A stretch of 64,000 nt of DNA from Cyrtodaria siliqua (lineage: Eukaryota > Mollusca > Bivalvia > Adapedonta > Hiatellidae): NCBI GenBank assembly GCA_037043455.1, contig JAWPHD010002638.1, positions 124,001 to 188,000 of the forward strand, given 5' to 3'. Below the pieces are notes generated by a model. The model did no database searches and was not told where the DNA came from. It saw nothing but the letters and a program-made list of their open reading frames with translations. Within the stretch, counting starts at the first letter, position 1. Each line of letters starts with the position of its first letter. The translations under genes were made by a program, and so were the position numbers. This document shows positions 48,878 to 59,937 of this stretch, one piece after another.

Positions 48878-49570
48878 GATAACGACTTTCAGAGAGACTG
48901 TATAAAATTCAAATCCCCTGAAGTAAACGTCTCGAAAAAGGAAAACCAAAGGAGTGATTGTACGAAATTGAAATCAACAATACCGACAAGCACACTCATA
49001 CTCAATGTTGAAAAACGGCGGTTTGAAAGAGTGACTTCGAGAAAGGAGGTACCAGTGACAAATCCAGGAAGCACCGATGGTACAGCAAACGAAATATCAT
49101 CAAAGAAGACCAATGGCAGTGAAGATATTCAAAAGAAGAGAGAGCAGGATACGAACGATACATATAGCATTGAAGTTAGACATTCTCTTGCAGAGAGACT
49201 GCAACGAGAAAGCAATATTAAAGCAAAAAATAATATTGTTAAGCATGGTAATCATTTCACATATTCGTGCAGCAGTCCTGTGACTGAGGGTGATATCAAC
49301 GAAAATGACAACACAGCTGAAGCATCGGCATTCGAGGGTATTGCCGGTAGAAAAACTCGGCGATACTACATTGGTGGGATATCATCACGATCTAACAAAG
49401 CTGGATTAAGACTTTTCCTTAAAGACAATGGAATAAAGCCACAGGCGATCCATATGTTTGAAAGTAAAAATGGTGACCTTGCGGCAAAGCTGACAGTTTA
49501 TTCCAACCAGAGCAGCATGGTCGAAAACAAGTACTTTTGGCCAAGAAATATGTTGTCGTGTTTGGCATAA
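48878..49570 (+). CDS. LINE ORF1 protein, N-terminally truncated (RRM-like C-terminal part)
   Basis: The reading frame enters from the 5' junction without a start codon and runs about 230 codons to a TAA. The N-terminal part is hydrophilic and rich in Lys, Glu, Asn and Ser. The C-terminal third (RRYYIGGISSRSNKAGLRLF, then IKPQAIHMF and KLTV) has the beta-alpha-beta pattern of the RRM-like or partner domain seen in ORF1 proteins of many invertebrate LINEs, followed by a terminal FWP motif. It would bind the element RNA. As a truncated copy it is not expected to be translated from its own promoter. Confidence 0.7.
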   Translation, partial: DNDFQRDCIKFKSPEVNVSKKENQRSDCTKLKSTIPTSTLILNVEKRRFERVTSRKEVPVTNPGSTDGTANEISSKKTNGSEDIQKKREQDTNDTYSIEVRHSLAERLQRESNIKAKNNIVKHGNHFTYSCSSPVTEGDINENDNTAEASAFEGIAGRKTRRYYIGGISSRSNKAGLRLFLKDNGIKPQAIHMFESKNGDLAAKLTVYSNQSSMVENKYFWPRNMLSCLA

Positions 49571-49616
49571 TGTCAATCAGAAGTCATAACTAAACCATAA
49601 CAGCTATTGGTAATAC

Positions 49617-51332
49617 ATGTACAATTTTGACTCAGCCATGGCTAATCAAGTATTATGGACAATTATACGTATTGTTGTATTTTGTATGTTTAAGTCACAT
49701 GAATCTTTGAGTTGCAATCTGCTTACTTGGAATGTGAGAGGAATCATGTCCTCTGCTTCAAGTGTAAGTTGTTTATTAGATAAATATGACATTGACTTAG
49801 CTCTAATATCCGAGCACAAACTTAAACCCGAGCACAGCTCATTTCTTGACTCAATAGATAGTAAGTACATATCGACGTCAATATGCGACTCATCTCACAT
49901 TCCAAGCGCGAGATGCGGCAAAGGTGGAGTTTGTATTCTATACAAAAAAGAATGTCAGTTCAAGGTAAAACCTATGCAGGCTTTTCCGAGTGACAGAATT
50001 GTAGGTGTGGAAATAATTCAGTCAAACTGCTGTATTCCTATCTATATCTTTGCTATATATATGCCATGGGTGAACTACGATATCAGTGTATATAAAGAAT
50101 GTATGAGTACGATGAAAGGCATATACGAGGCTTATTCGCAACAGGGGCGTGTTATAATTGGCGGTGATGTCAATATTTCCATTGATAATAACACACTTTG
50201 TCCGCATACTAGTAGTGAACGAAGTAACGTATTTAAAGCATTCATAGAGATGTGCAACATTACTGTTATAAAAACTTCAGGGGTGCCATATACATTTCGT
50301 CCCACTCAGAAAATATTAGACTGCGTGCTTATAGCCAAAGAGCAAAGCCATGTAGTAATTGAAAATAGAGTGACTGATGATGAACTGTGCACCGTATCCG
50401 ACCACCTACCAATCCTTACGAAACTAAGGATACCAATATCGCGTTACCAGTTGGTTAATAAAACTCATATAGCCTGGAATAAGAGCACACCAGGAGAGAT
50501 TTCTAATTACAAGGTAGCGTTGAAGCAACAACTCGAGGTTGTCAATTTAACAGAAGCTCAAATGACCATAAATAGTAAAAGCGATATAGACAATTTTGCT
50601 GATTTTATAATAAAATCAATACACATTGCCGCGTTCGGTACCTTAAAAGTTTCTAAATTTAATAAACACTCAAAACCCTACCGGACTCCCGAGGTAAAAA
50701 TGGCGCATACGTTACAAAGGCAAAAACGTGCCGAATGGATACGTATCGGGAAACCACGCGGAAATGAACACGATTCATATCGGTATTACAAAGCCGCAAA
50801 AAGCAGGTTTAGAAAAGTTCAAAATCAAGCGATATTAAATGTAGAAAGAAAATATAATGACGATCTGAATAATGCAGCAGACTGTGATTTCAAGCTATTT
50901 TGGCAACTTGTTAACACACGCAGAAGGAAAAAACGCGAAACAATAGTAGAAATATATGACCAAAGTAGTAAAGCGTTAAAAAGCGAGCCAGAAAGTATTA
51001 CTACGGTATTTAGAAACTATTATGCGTCTTTATTAATTCCATCTTATTGTGATTATGACGACGAGTTTAAATGCAAAGTAGAAAGAGAAGTGAACGACTA
51101 TGTGAAGTCTGATCATGCTAATGACAACCCAGAGCTAAGCTGTCCTATTAATTTAGAGGAGTTACAAAGCATTGTAAGAACAAAATTAAAAGTTCGAAAA
51201 GCACCGTCAACTGATAACATAGTAAATGAGCACATTATACACGGTGGTAGTAGCATTCTAGAGTACCTTAAATTGTTATTTGATAAAATGATTGAACACG
51301 AATATTCCCCTTATAGCTTCGGGTTGGAATAA
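49617..51332 (+). CDS. LINE ORF2, endonuclease part, broken before the RT
   Basis: 571 codons. After a short hydrophobic start comes an exonuclease-endonuclease-phosphatase fold: LLTWNVRGIMSS (about residue 36), ISEHKL (about 64), GGVCILYK (about 100), a GGDVNI block (about 185), a LDCVL block and SDHLPI (about 263, catalytic His). It nicks target DNA for reverse transcription. The second half is a linker with an RT-approach segment (KVRKAPSTDNIVNEH). The frame ends at TAA 51330-51332, and the RT continues in another frame from about 51323, so one base has been lost near 51320 relative to a working copy. All expected endonuclease motifs are visible in this part. Confidence 0.85.
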   Translation: MYNFDSAMANQVLWTIIRIVVFCMFKSHESLSCNLLTWNVRGIMSSASSVSCLLDKYDIDLALISEHKLKPEHSSFLDSIDSKYISTSICDSSHIPSARCGKGGVCILYKKECQFKVKPMQAFPSDRIVGVEIIQSNCCIPIYIFAIYMPWVNYDISVYKECMSTMKGIYEAYSQQGRVIIGGDVNISIDNNTLCPHTSSERSNVFKAFIEMCNITVIKTSGVPYTFRPTQKILDCVLIAKEQSHVVIENRVTDDELCTVSDHLPILTKLRIPISRYQLVNKTHIAWNKSTPGEISNYKVALKQQLEVVNLTEAQMTINSKSDIDNFADFIIKSIHIAAFGTLKVSKFNKHSKPYRTPEVKMAHTLQRQKRAEWIRIGKPRGNEHDSYRYYKAAKSRFRKVQNQAILNVERKYNDDLNNAADCDFKLFWQLVNTRRRKKRETIVEIYDQSSKALKSEPESITTVFRNYYASLLIPSYCDYDDEFKCKVEREVNDYVKSDHANDNPELSCPINLEELQSIVRTKLKVRKAPSTDNIVNEHIIHGGSSILEYLKLLFDKMIEHEYSPYSFGLE

Positions 51333-53167
51333 TAATCCCTATTCTCAAGGAAGGAAAGCCAAAAGAGCATCCCGATAGTTACAGACCTGTTACTCTATTG
51401 TCAGTTCTCTACAAGGTTTTTGAAGCTGTAGTTAAGGGAAGATTAAATACATGGAGTCGTCTTAAGTGCATTCCGTTTCCTAATAAACAACAGAACGGCT
51501 TTCAAGAACTTCTAGGCTCTATAACAGTTTCTTTTAATATGCAAGAAACAATTCTGCACAATAAAGAACACGGTAGTAACACTTATGCAGCTATTCTAGA
51601 TGCATCTAATGCGTACGATAACGTATGGCACGATGGCCTATTTAGTAAAATGAGGCAATTCGGTATCGGCGGAAAACTCTTAGACACTCTAATCTATACT
51701 TACAGAACTATGTTTAGCTGTGTAATGGTTAATGGTATACAATCAGAACTTTTCTCGGTGATGCAAGGAGTCCGTCAGGGTGGGGTTCTCTCCAGTTGGC
51801 TCTATCTTGTTTACATAAACGACCTTCTAGAAGAATTACAATGTTCATCACTTGGTTCTTATATTGGTTTAATAAATTGTGGAAACCCCACTCTGGCTGA
51901 CGACCTGACACTCCTAGCTCCAAACGTAGACAGTCTAAGAAAAATGTTAACTATTGTTAAAATGTATTCTCAGAAATGGAGATTTTCATTTAATCCCTCC
52001 AAATGTCAAGTGATTTTATTTTCTAACAGCAATGAAGTGATTTCAAGTCCAATAACATTTGGTACTATGGATTTAAAGCAAACCTTTTTCACTAAGCATG
52101 TTGGTATAGAATTAAATGCTTCACTTCAATGCGGCACTGCTATAGACAGCCGTTGTGATAAAGGACGTGCTTCTCTGTTTTCGATTTTGTCACTGGATCC
52201 ACATAGAGGAACAATTAATCCACTAATTGTTTCGTCGATAGTAGAGAAAATTACATTTCCAACGTTGCTGTATGGGTGCGAGCTTTGGCATTATATGTCT
52301 GTCAAAAATTTGCTTCAGCTTGAAAAAGTGAAACGGTTGTCAGCAAAAGTAATTCAAAAGTGTCCTATGCGCACGCGCACCGACATGGCTCTTTCCATGC
52401 TTGGGTGGTTACCACTTATATCCGATATTGATAAACGAAAACTAAGCTTTTTACAGAAATTGTGTACACTACCGACACATTTACTGTGCAAACAGATTTT
52501 CAGTCTGAGACTTAACTTGTTTATGCTGCAGGGATGTACAAATCAGTATGGGTTCATCCCTGACATATGCGAGATTCTCGTTAAGTATAGGCTATTTGAT
52601 TACTTATTGTCTTTCTTATCGAATGCACAATTTCCATCTAAATTAAGATGGAAAATAATTGTTAATAACGCTGTTAAATCATTTTATACAACAGAATGGG
52701 TCGACAGAATATCAAGTGATGATGATTTTACGCGATTCATAAATCTACATAATTCAGTAGCACCAGCCTTAATCTGGAAGGTTCCGGTCTCTGTTTGTAA
52801 CCTCTATAATAAATTCAAAATTGCTCGTTCATGGGTAGCATGCGCAACGTCTAGCTTCCTGTCTTTTAGATGCATACTTTGCAATAGCATAACGAAAGAT
52901 TTACCTAAACACGTTACCGTCGAATGCATCGGTTTTATAGACGAAATGAATGAATTCGCCGTTTCTGTGAATAATATTTGTCGAACAATATTGCCCGTGC
53001 TCGATCTTCTGACAAAAGAAGAACTATTTCAAACCTGTTTAGGTAGCAAAACATATCTTAGGATAGAAGAAATAAAGCACGAACAGTTTTTTTACATCTC
53101 TACTGTCCTTATTAATACAAATTTAAAAAGGTATGTGCATTTGTCTCAGAGGAACCTATACCAGTAG
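51323..53167 (+). CDS. LINE ORF2, reverse-transcriptase part
   Basis: Open from about 51323 (IIIPILKEGKP, then PDSYRPVTLLS, RT motif 1-2) to TAG at 53165-53167; the first ATG is at 51398. RT motifs follow: LDASNAYDNVWHDGLF (first catalytic Asp), GVRQGGVLSSWLYLVYIND and TLADDLTLLAP (catalytic ADD, about 51893). Near the C terminus a C-x2-C..H..C cluster (CILCN...LPKHVTVEC) resembles the zinc knuckle-like tail of many LINE ORF2 proteins. Role: copying element RNA into the nicked target. This part has no internal stop, so the copy looks young apart from the frameshift to the endonuclease. Confidence 0.87.
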   Translation, partial: VGIIIPILKEGKPKEHPDSYRPVTLLSVLYKVFEAVVKGRLNTWSRLKCIPFPNKQQNGFQELLGSITVSFNMQETILHNKEHGSNTYAAILDASNAYDNVWHDGLFSKMRQFGIGGKLLDTLIYTYRTMFSCVMVNGIQSELFSVMQGVRQGGVLSSWLYLVYINDLLEELQCSSLGSYIGLINCGNPTLADDLTLLAPNVDSLRKMLTIVKMYSQKWRFSFNPSKCQVILFSNSNEVISSPITFGTMDLKQTFFTKHVGIELNASLQCGTAIDSRCDKGRASLFSILSLDPHRGTINPLIVSSIVEKITFPTLLYGCELWHYMSVKNLLQLEKVKRLSAKVIQKCPMRTRTDMALSMLGWLPLISDIDKRKLSFLQKLCTLPTHLLCKQIFSLRLNLFMLQGCTNQYGFIPDICEILVKYRLFDYLLSFLSNAQFPSKLRWKIIVNNAVKSFYTTEWVDRISSDDDFTRFINLHNSVAPALIWKVPVSVCNLYNKFKIARSWVACATSSFLSFRCILCNSITKDLPKHVTVECIGFIDEMNEFAVSVNNICRTILPVLDLLTKEELFQTCLGSKTYLRIEEIKHEQFFYISTVLINTNLKRYVHLSQRNLYQ

Positions 53168-54627
53168 TAGTATTATGTATCAGAGAGACCCTAACAACAG
53201 TAATATCAACAGTAAAGAAAATCGCGGTTGTATATAAGATAGCTACATAGTAGTATACTGATCATTGAATACAGTCTTTAGCGAGTTTCGCTAAACATTT
53301 CGATAATTTTCGGTCCTTTCGGCTAAAGACATAACGTATACTATTTGTAATTAAATCATACACTAATTGAACGTCGTGGACTCACCTTTCAAGTCAAGGA
53401 AAGGTGTTTCAAACGATTGACGGAATTTCTACAAGTATGCATCACACATTTGTTTATGTTTTCTTTTGTTTTTATGTATATATATATAAATCATATATGA
53501 ATTGAACGTCGTGGATACACATTTCAAGACAGTGTTCCAAAAGATTGCAAACAATTTCTACAAGTATGAATCCCTGTTAGAAACTGTTCACCTCTTTGCA
53601 TTCGTTTATTTACTATTATTTTGTTCTCATCATATGACATGCAATTACTACTGTATTCCATATGTAACTAATTGTTAATATGTGTATTTGTAATCTCTGT
53701 AAAAGAGGAATTAAAGAGTATATATATAAGCTCAGGATTGTTATTTAGGAGCAAGGTCACTGTTAGTACATGTACAATTGGTTACTACTCAGTAAATTGA
53801 TTTTCCCTTGCATGATTTTAAGGAAACTTCACCACAAGGTGTGGCTCGTGAAAAGAAAGCTTGGGATTGTTATTCAGGTTGTTTTGTCAAAAGGTCAAGC
53901 CTCAAGGTCATTGTCACTATAAATAAAATAAAAAATGGTTTCCGTTCAGTAAAATTAGTTCCCATTGAGTGATTTTAACAAGACTTCACCATGAAGCTAC
54001 ACCTCTTATCACTCAGTAACTTTAGTCTCCCTTGTGGGATTTAGCAAAAAATTCACCACAAGGTGCACCTCATGGAGAACTAAGCATGCGTTTGTTATTC
54101 GGGTCATTTATGCAAAGAGTTACTTTATGCAAAGTTCAAGGTAACTGTTGACATTACATTATCTTAATGGAGTTGAACAAAACTTCATCAAAATGAGCAG
54201 CTCACTGAAAGGAAGCACCGGATTGTTATTCAGGTCGTTTGGTCAAAGTTCAAGGTTGCTGTTAATTTAAAAAAAATAATATAATTTCTCAATAAGTTTA
54301 CTTTCCCATGAGGACTAGTTGTCTTATGAAATTTGGCAGGATTGAGGAGTATCCATTGTTTTAAGATAGGTGGTTACACATATAGTTTTCACTCAGTTTC
54401 TTTTTAATGAAGTGTTGGAATTAATTTATAAGCATAACCTACAGCTTCATCTGGCAGATTTACAGGACAAGCTTTAAGAGTTAAGATCAGTGCCCAGAAT
54501 GGATTTTGTAATATACATTATTTGAAGTAAAATATGTTTAATCTAAATTTAAGTTGGCTGATTAATTATTTGTATCTCTGTGCTGTTGAGAACATCTCTG
54601 TAGTGAAAGGAAGCAGAGAAAAGAGGT

Positions 54628-54644
54628 CCAGGTTCGAGTCCTGG
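54628..54644 (+). other. tRNA-like T-arm / B-box
   Basis: CCAGG-TTCGAGT-CCTGG forms a perfect 5-bp T-stem with a 7-nt loop and contains the pol III B-box GGTTCGAGTCC. A complete cloverleaf cannot be closed: the acceptor and D-arm are not convincing. It is likely a tRNA-derived SINE head or tRNA relic. In the upstream duplicate the same arm is split by the MITE at 47182. Confidence 0.5.
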
Positions 54645-55364
54645 CGGAGAACCTGGCACACTTACTGAGCTGTACAAACTTTGTTCTGGGATAAACACAA
54701 CTTTAAAATAAACACATATGATACAATTGTTACTAGTGTTAAAACATCATTCCATAATATTTATATGCGCTTCCATAAAAGTGAAGCGGTTACGTAGTGT
54801 TACCCACTATCATGAAATATCGAAATGTTTATTACTGTACACTCATCCAAACTGGCATTTTAAATCATACAAAAGACAAAAGACCATTAAACTATAATGC
54901 TTTAAATACAATTATTATATAACTTCATTGTTTTATTTATATTGTACTGAAGTTGGCAAACACAGCTTTTGTCACCTCCCCAATTTTGGAGATGTGTCAC
55001 TTTACTGATAATCGATCGGTCAAATGTTTGCTAATATGTCATGCTAATAATATCATCCTTTCATTGCCTTTCAAACATGTCCGTACTCCCCATGGTATAA
55101 TACATGTATTATAGATTTTCTTGTTAGATCATGGACGATTTGTTTTTCATTTGAACTCTTCCAAATGTAGACATATGTAGAGCAATAGATGCCCTCTGGG
55201 GATACTTGATTTGTGTCTAATATCTTGTTTTTAGGTGGATGTATCTCATCCAGATTTGGTTACATCTTATTTTTGAAGTCATTAGGTCGAAGAAGGTCAG
55301 ACCTTCTGTTATGTAAATAGCTACTGAAAAACACATGTAGGCAACGAATTGCTAACACTCCGAG

Positions 55365-55622
55365 AGTACTAGTTACTGTATGTATTGTGTGGGGTCATAG
55401 ACGAAAGGTACTAGTTACTGTATGTACTGTGTGGGGTCATATATGAACAGTACTGGTTATTATATGCATTGTGTGTGGTCACAGATGGAAAGTACTAGTT
55501 ATTCTATGTGTTGTGCGGTGTGATCATAGATGAAACGTACTAGTTACGCTATGCATTGTGTGTGGTCACAGATGAAAAGTACTGGTTACTCTATGCATTG
55601 TGTGTGGTCAAATATGAAAAAT
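55365..55622. repeat. 42-bp minisatellite, about six units
   Basis: Duplicate of 48152-48412, with the same unit variants in the same order. Confidence 0.9.
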
Positions 55623-56129
55623 ACTAATTAGAGATTCTTGTAAACGTTCTTGATCTTGACAGAAACCGAAATGCATGAACACAACCAAATAACCATGTAT
55701 GAGCTTCCATGCATTGTCATAGCATTAAACATGTCGTGCTAGAAAAAAGAAGTATATAAGTATTAAACAAGAAACATACAGAACAAGCTGAACAAAACAT
55801 AAATAAATAATAAAATAAAAATAATAATAATCACAATATGAAACAAAACTCACTAATAAACTTCAATCATAAAGTGTTCTATATAGGTCAGTATGTTATT
55901 TTAATTCTAAAAACTAAAATGCTCAGACTTATTTATTCACAATCTTTTAACTAGAACTGTCGTTAAAGGCAGACAAATATACCCCCGCCTCTTCCACTTT
56001 GACCCCTGCACTTCATTGCACCAATAATGTTTTTCTTAGTGATCACATTCTCTTGAAACTGAATCATCGGAAATATATAAAAACATTCCATAGGCCAACG
56101 CATGGGTAGTTAAGGATTTTCACTGGCTA

Positions 56130-56950
56130 AAACTACAAAGGGTTATAACTCATGAAAAATTATTCAAATCAAAAATATTTTTCTTCACTAACATATTCAC
56201 GTCATAGTAAATGCGCATACCAAGTATTAAAACAATCCACCATAATTAATGAATGAGGAGTTAGACACACGATATATCCCTATATAATATATGTAAACAA
56301 ACCAAAAAGGCCATAATTCGTGTAAAATGATCAAATCAAAAATCTTTTTCTTCACTAACATCTTCACATCATACTTAATCAGCGTGCCAAATATTAAAAC
56401 AATACATCAAATAATGAATGAGGAGTAAGACACACACGATTTCCCTATATATAACATATGTAAGAAAATCAAAGGGCCATAACTCATGTAACAATGATCA
56501 AATCAAAAATAGGTTTCTTCACTAACATCTTTATATCATACTTATACAGCATGAACAATATTAAAACAATCCACCTAAAAATGTATGAGGAATTAAACAC
56601 AATAGAGTTTGGCCCCTATACGATATATATAGATTAAAAAATCAAAAGGCCATAACTCATGTAAATATGATCATATCAAAAAAATATTTCACTAACATCT
56701 TCACATCATATAAAATCAGCATGTCAAATATTAAAACAATCCATCTAATACTACATGAGGAGTTAGACACACAATATTTCCCAATATAATATATATATGC
56801 AAATGTAAATATGATTAAATTAAAAATCGTTTTCTTCACTAACATCTTCACATCATACTTAATCAGCATGTACAATATTAAAACAATACACCTAAACTTG
56901 TATGAGTAGTTAAACACACCAGATTTTGGCCCCTATATAATATATAGAGA
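56130..56950. repeat. Approximately 163-bp tandem array, duplicate of 3110-3950
   Basis: Five units with GGCCATAACTCATGTAA, ACTAACATCTTCACATCATAC and ATATTAAAACAATCCA. Confidence 0.85.
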
Positions 56951-59937
56951 TTAAAAAAAACAGTATATCCACAAGTGTCGATTCTTACGGATGGCGGGAG
57001 GTGTACAATACTGGTTCTAACCAGGAAAAGTGGGTGTACTGCCTCCACCACAAAACATATCGACCGTCATATATAACCTTACATGTGTTGAAAATGACGT
57101 AAAACACCATACAAGCAAACAAACCAACAAGTTGGCGGCGTGGGTGGTGGTGGTATAATGATAGAATGAAATGCTTCTTTGATATCAGTACGTCACTACA
57201 TCATACATACACTGGATCTCAGTTATAATAAATTATCATATGTGAAAAGTTACATATTTAGGCCAATCGGGCTACTGTGTATTTAGGGTGCATGGACGTC
57301 GAATATGAATCGATCATTTTTAATTAATTGCTATATGTTTTCATCCTCTACTACTAACAATAGTGTTTAGTTTAAATTTTTTATTACAGACTGTAGAAAA
57401 GGAAAATATGATAAAAATCAATTCTGACTACAGGCTATCATATTTCTTATCAAAAACAAAAATATAATATACAACTAAATGCATAAAGCAGAAATACAAT
57501 ATACAACTAAATGCATCAAGCAGAAATACAATACACACATTGTCATAGGTTACAACAAGAAACACAATAATATGACTTGGAACTGAATTGGGTTTTACGG
57601 CACCGCAACACAATATAGGGCAAATAGTGCCATGGCGGATATGAACTTTCTAAATACAATCCTCATTATGTACTTACATCGAGGTAAACATGGGTTCAGA
57701 ACTAGCAAACGTGATAGAAACGGTGTTAAGGCAGCTCTTATAGTTAAATTTATACCGCCTACGATCATGTAATTATGGCCAGGAAGTGGTCCCAATTCTA
57801 GGTTCTCTTATCACCTCAGAGTTACAGAAAACATGGTGTTTACGTGGAATTTAATATGCAGACAAACCTATTTAGGGGCCATTTGTTTAAGAGCACTGAA
57901 ACTTCTAATTATGTGAAATCTTTACAAATAACAAGATAGAAGATTATATTTTGCAATACGAACATACGAGTGTGATGCATTTAGACAAACTACTAGAATA
58001 TTATCATCACTGAAACCGACAATCATTATGTATATTGCAAATGAATCGTCTTTCAAGATAATAGTAGCGTGCTTGCTTCGTAACCGAACTATTGTGGGTT
58101 TGAGAGGTCGCATGTCCATTGGAATTTGTTTCTATGCACTATTTTTTCGGGCGCATATTTCAGTCAAAAGGTTTTCAGTATTTACATGAACATGTTTACC
58201 AATACGTAAATAAATTACATATTAGTGGAACTGGAATTTCTAATAGATCTAGTTAATGAAAATACCTTATTTTTTTTTAAAATTGAGTGAGAGATAATTA
58301 TTTTACAGCCAAAACAATTTTTCGATAGTTTTTTTAATTGTTACTGGGGAGCAGAACATTAGAAAATCTCAAATAACTGTAGTAAGCTTTAATATTTTTC
58401 AATAAAAACTTCAAAGTTTGCACGTGAAACTTTTATTTTTCAAACGATTTTAAAAACGTAAGGTATTTTATTTTCCACTAAAATGTACGTTTTACAGACG
58501 TATAACGTTTTTATGTCTTTTAAAGTGTGTCTAAAAATCCAATACAATCTTTGTCAGAACAAAACACCCCAAACAAAAGATCTTTCCTTAGAAATAACTT
58601 TACAAACGTATTTAAATTAAACGTTCAGGAGTCATAAAGTGACTCGTTTACATTTTGATGAAACAATTTTCACAAACTGGTTGCTTCAATTACGATTTTT
58701 CGGTAGCATATTGAGGTGCAATATATGTTAATTTGTCTAAGAAAATAATATAACCTACATTTTCAATTACCATATATTAGCCTTGATAATAATCAAAATG
58801 GAGGATGTATCCAGATTTTACAACTGGTATTTACATACCTCATTTCAGGATAGGTCTGACATCATTGCATAATGTGCCTGACATCATTGCATAATGTGCC
58901 CGACATCACTGCATAATGTGCTGATTTAATATCGGTTACAATGCTGATATACCTTCTATATAGGAAGATCCATTCATACATAGTTAAAGTAACCATTATA
59001 TACAACAACTATACATTTCTTATATTGTTAAAATATGTAACTGCTATATCTAACACATATAAAATTGTAGAGTCAAACAAACACATTCATTTTGGCAATC
59101 CGATTATAAGCACTTAAATCAAAACACTAATCATCATTAAACCTGACGTAGTCAGTCAATACACTAAAAACAACCCATAAATACATCTTGGTAACCCTTT
59201 AAGAACATAACCGTATGCACAAAAATATGTCAATTTTAGCTTGAAAAAAGACACAACTGGTTTGCTCTTATAGACACTAACCCGCCAAATAACGTTAAAA
59301 TTACACTAAAACCCGTTTATCAAAACTCTACCCAAGTATTCAGGTCATATAATAATGTATTTGTGCCTATTAAAAGTATAGGTTTATCCACCGGTTAGTG
59401 AGAGCTAGACCATTTTTCGTCATACCCTGGTAAATGCGTAATGCTAACAAATCATTAAAATTACTGTGAAATGCATTATTATTGTTTTCTTATCAAAATT
59501 TTCGTAAGCAGCTGCGCGCCTGCATGTTTGAATAAACGTGACAGGAGTTACCAGTTGGTAACTCTTAATTCGACGCACCATTTTTTGGGGTTGGTCTGGT
59601 TGGTTAAAGCCGTTTATATTGTGTTTATAGAGATTGAATTCTCAAAATAATTAAGTTATATCAGTGAACTAATACTCTTCTTGCTTCATTGGTTATAAAC
59701 GGTGTGCATCTGTTGTGAAATTGATGGCGGGATAGCTACTTTAAATCTGGCTACTTCTAATTTAGGTTTAACACTTCAGTTCGGGACATTTGTTACTCTT
59801 TGTAGGGTAACTGTTTAAAAAGTATGTACGACATACGCAGCTAGTTGAGTCTTTAACATTTGTAATACTTTAATTTAATCCATGTTATCGTGCCTGCTTC
59901 TTAGCCAAGCTACTGTGGGTTACAGATTCCACGCTCG
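56951..59937. other. Duplicated 3' flank of the pseudogene, no gene seen
   Basis: Matches 3950-7877 with indels. It contains the left arm only of the foldback MITE (57287-57345), a two-unit 31-bp repeat (57466-57535) and a three-unit 24-bp repeat (58857-58922). The 59397-59522 stretch is specific to this copy. Short ORFs do not correspond between copies. Confidence 0.55.

Larger units (their letters stand above)
48876..53727 (+). mobile_element. 5'-truncated LINE retrotransposon
   Basis: A 4.85-kb element with ORF1 remnant, endonuclease and reverse transcriptase, an approximately 560-bp 3' region and a TATATATA end. ORF1 is open right through the 5' junction, so the copy is 5'-truncated, as expected from target-primed reverse transcription. 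No RNase H is recognised. The RT and endonuclease type suggests the Jockey/CR1/L2 group, but the clade is not settled. It is framed by 2.4-kb direct copies of host DNA. Confidence 0.88.
53728..56089. repeat. LINE-flanking direct duplication, downstream copy (2.36 kb)
   Basis: Starts AAGCTCAGGATTG immediately after the TATATATA end of the LINE and ends AAACATTCC, after which the original locus continues (ATAGGCCAACGCATGG, matching the 2.6-7.8 kb flank). It lacks the MITE present in the upstream copy. Differences from the upstream copy are scattered single bases and small indels. Confidence 0.9.

Noticed and set aside
51300..51340. Programmed frameshift in the LINE ORF2
   Set aside because: No clear slippery heptamer or downstream pseudoknot is seen; a private one-base loss in this copy is simpler.
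54590..54660. Functional tRNA gene around the T-arm
   Set aside because: The T-arm is perfect, but I cannot fold a convincing acceptor stem, D-arm and anticodon arm upstream of it.
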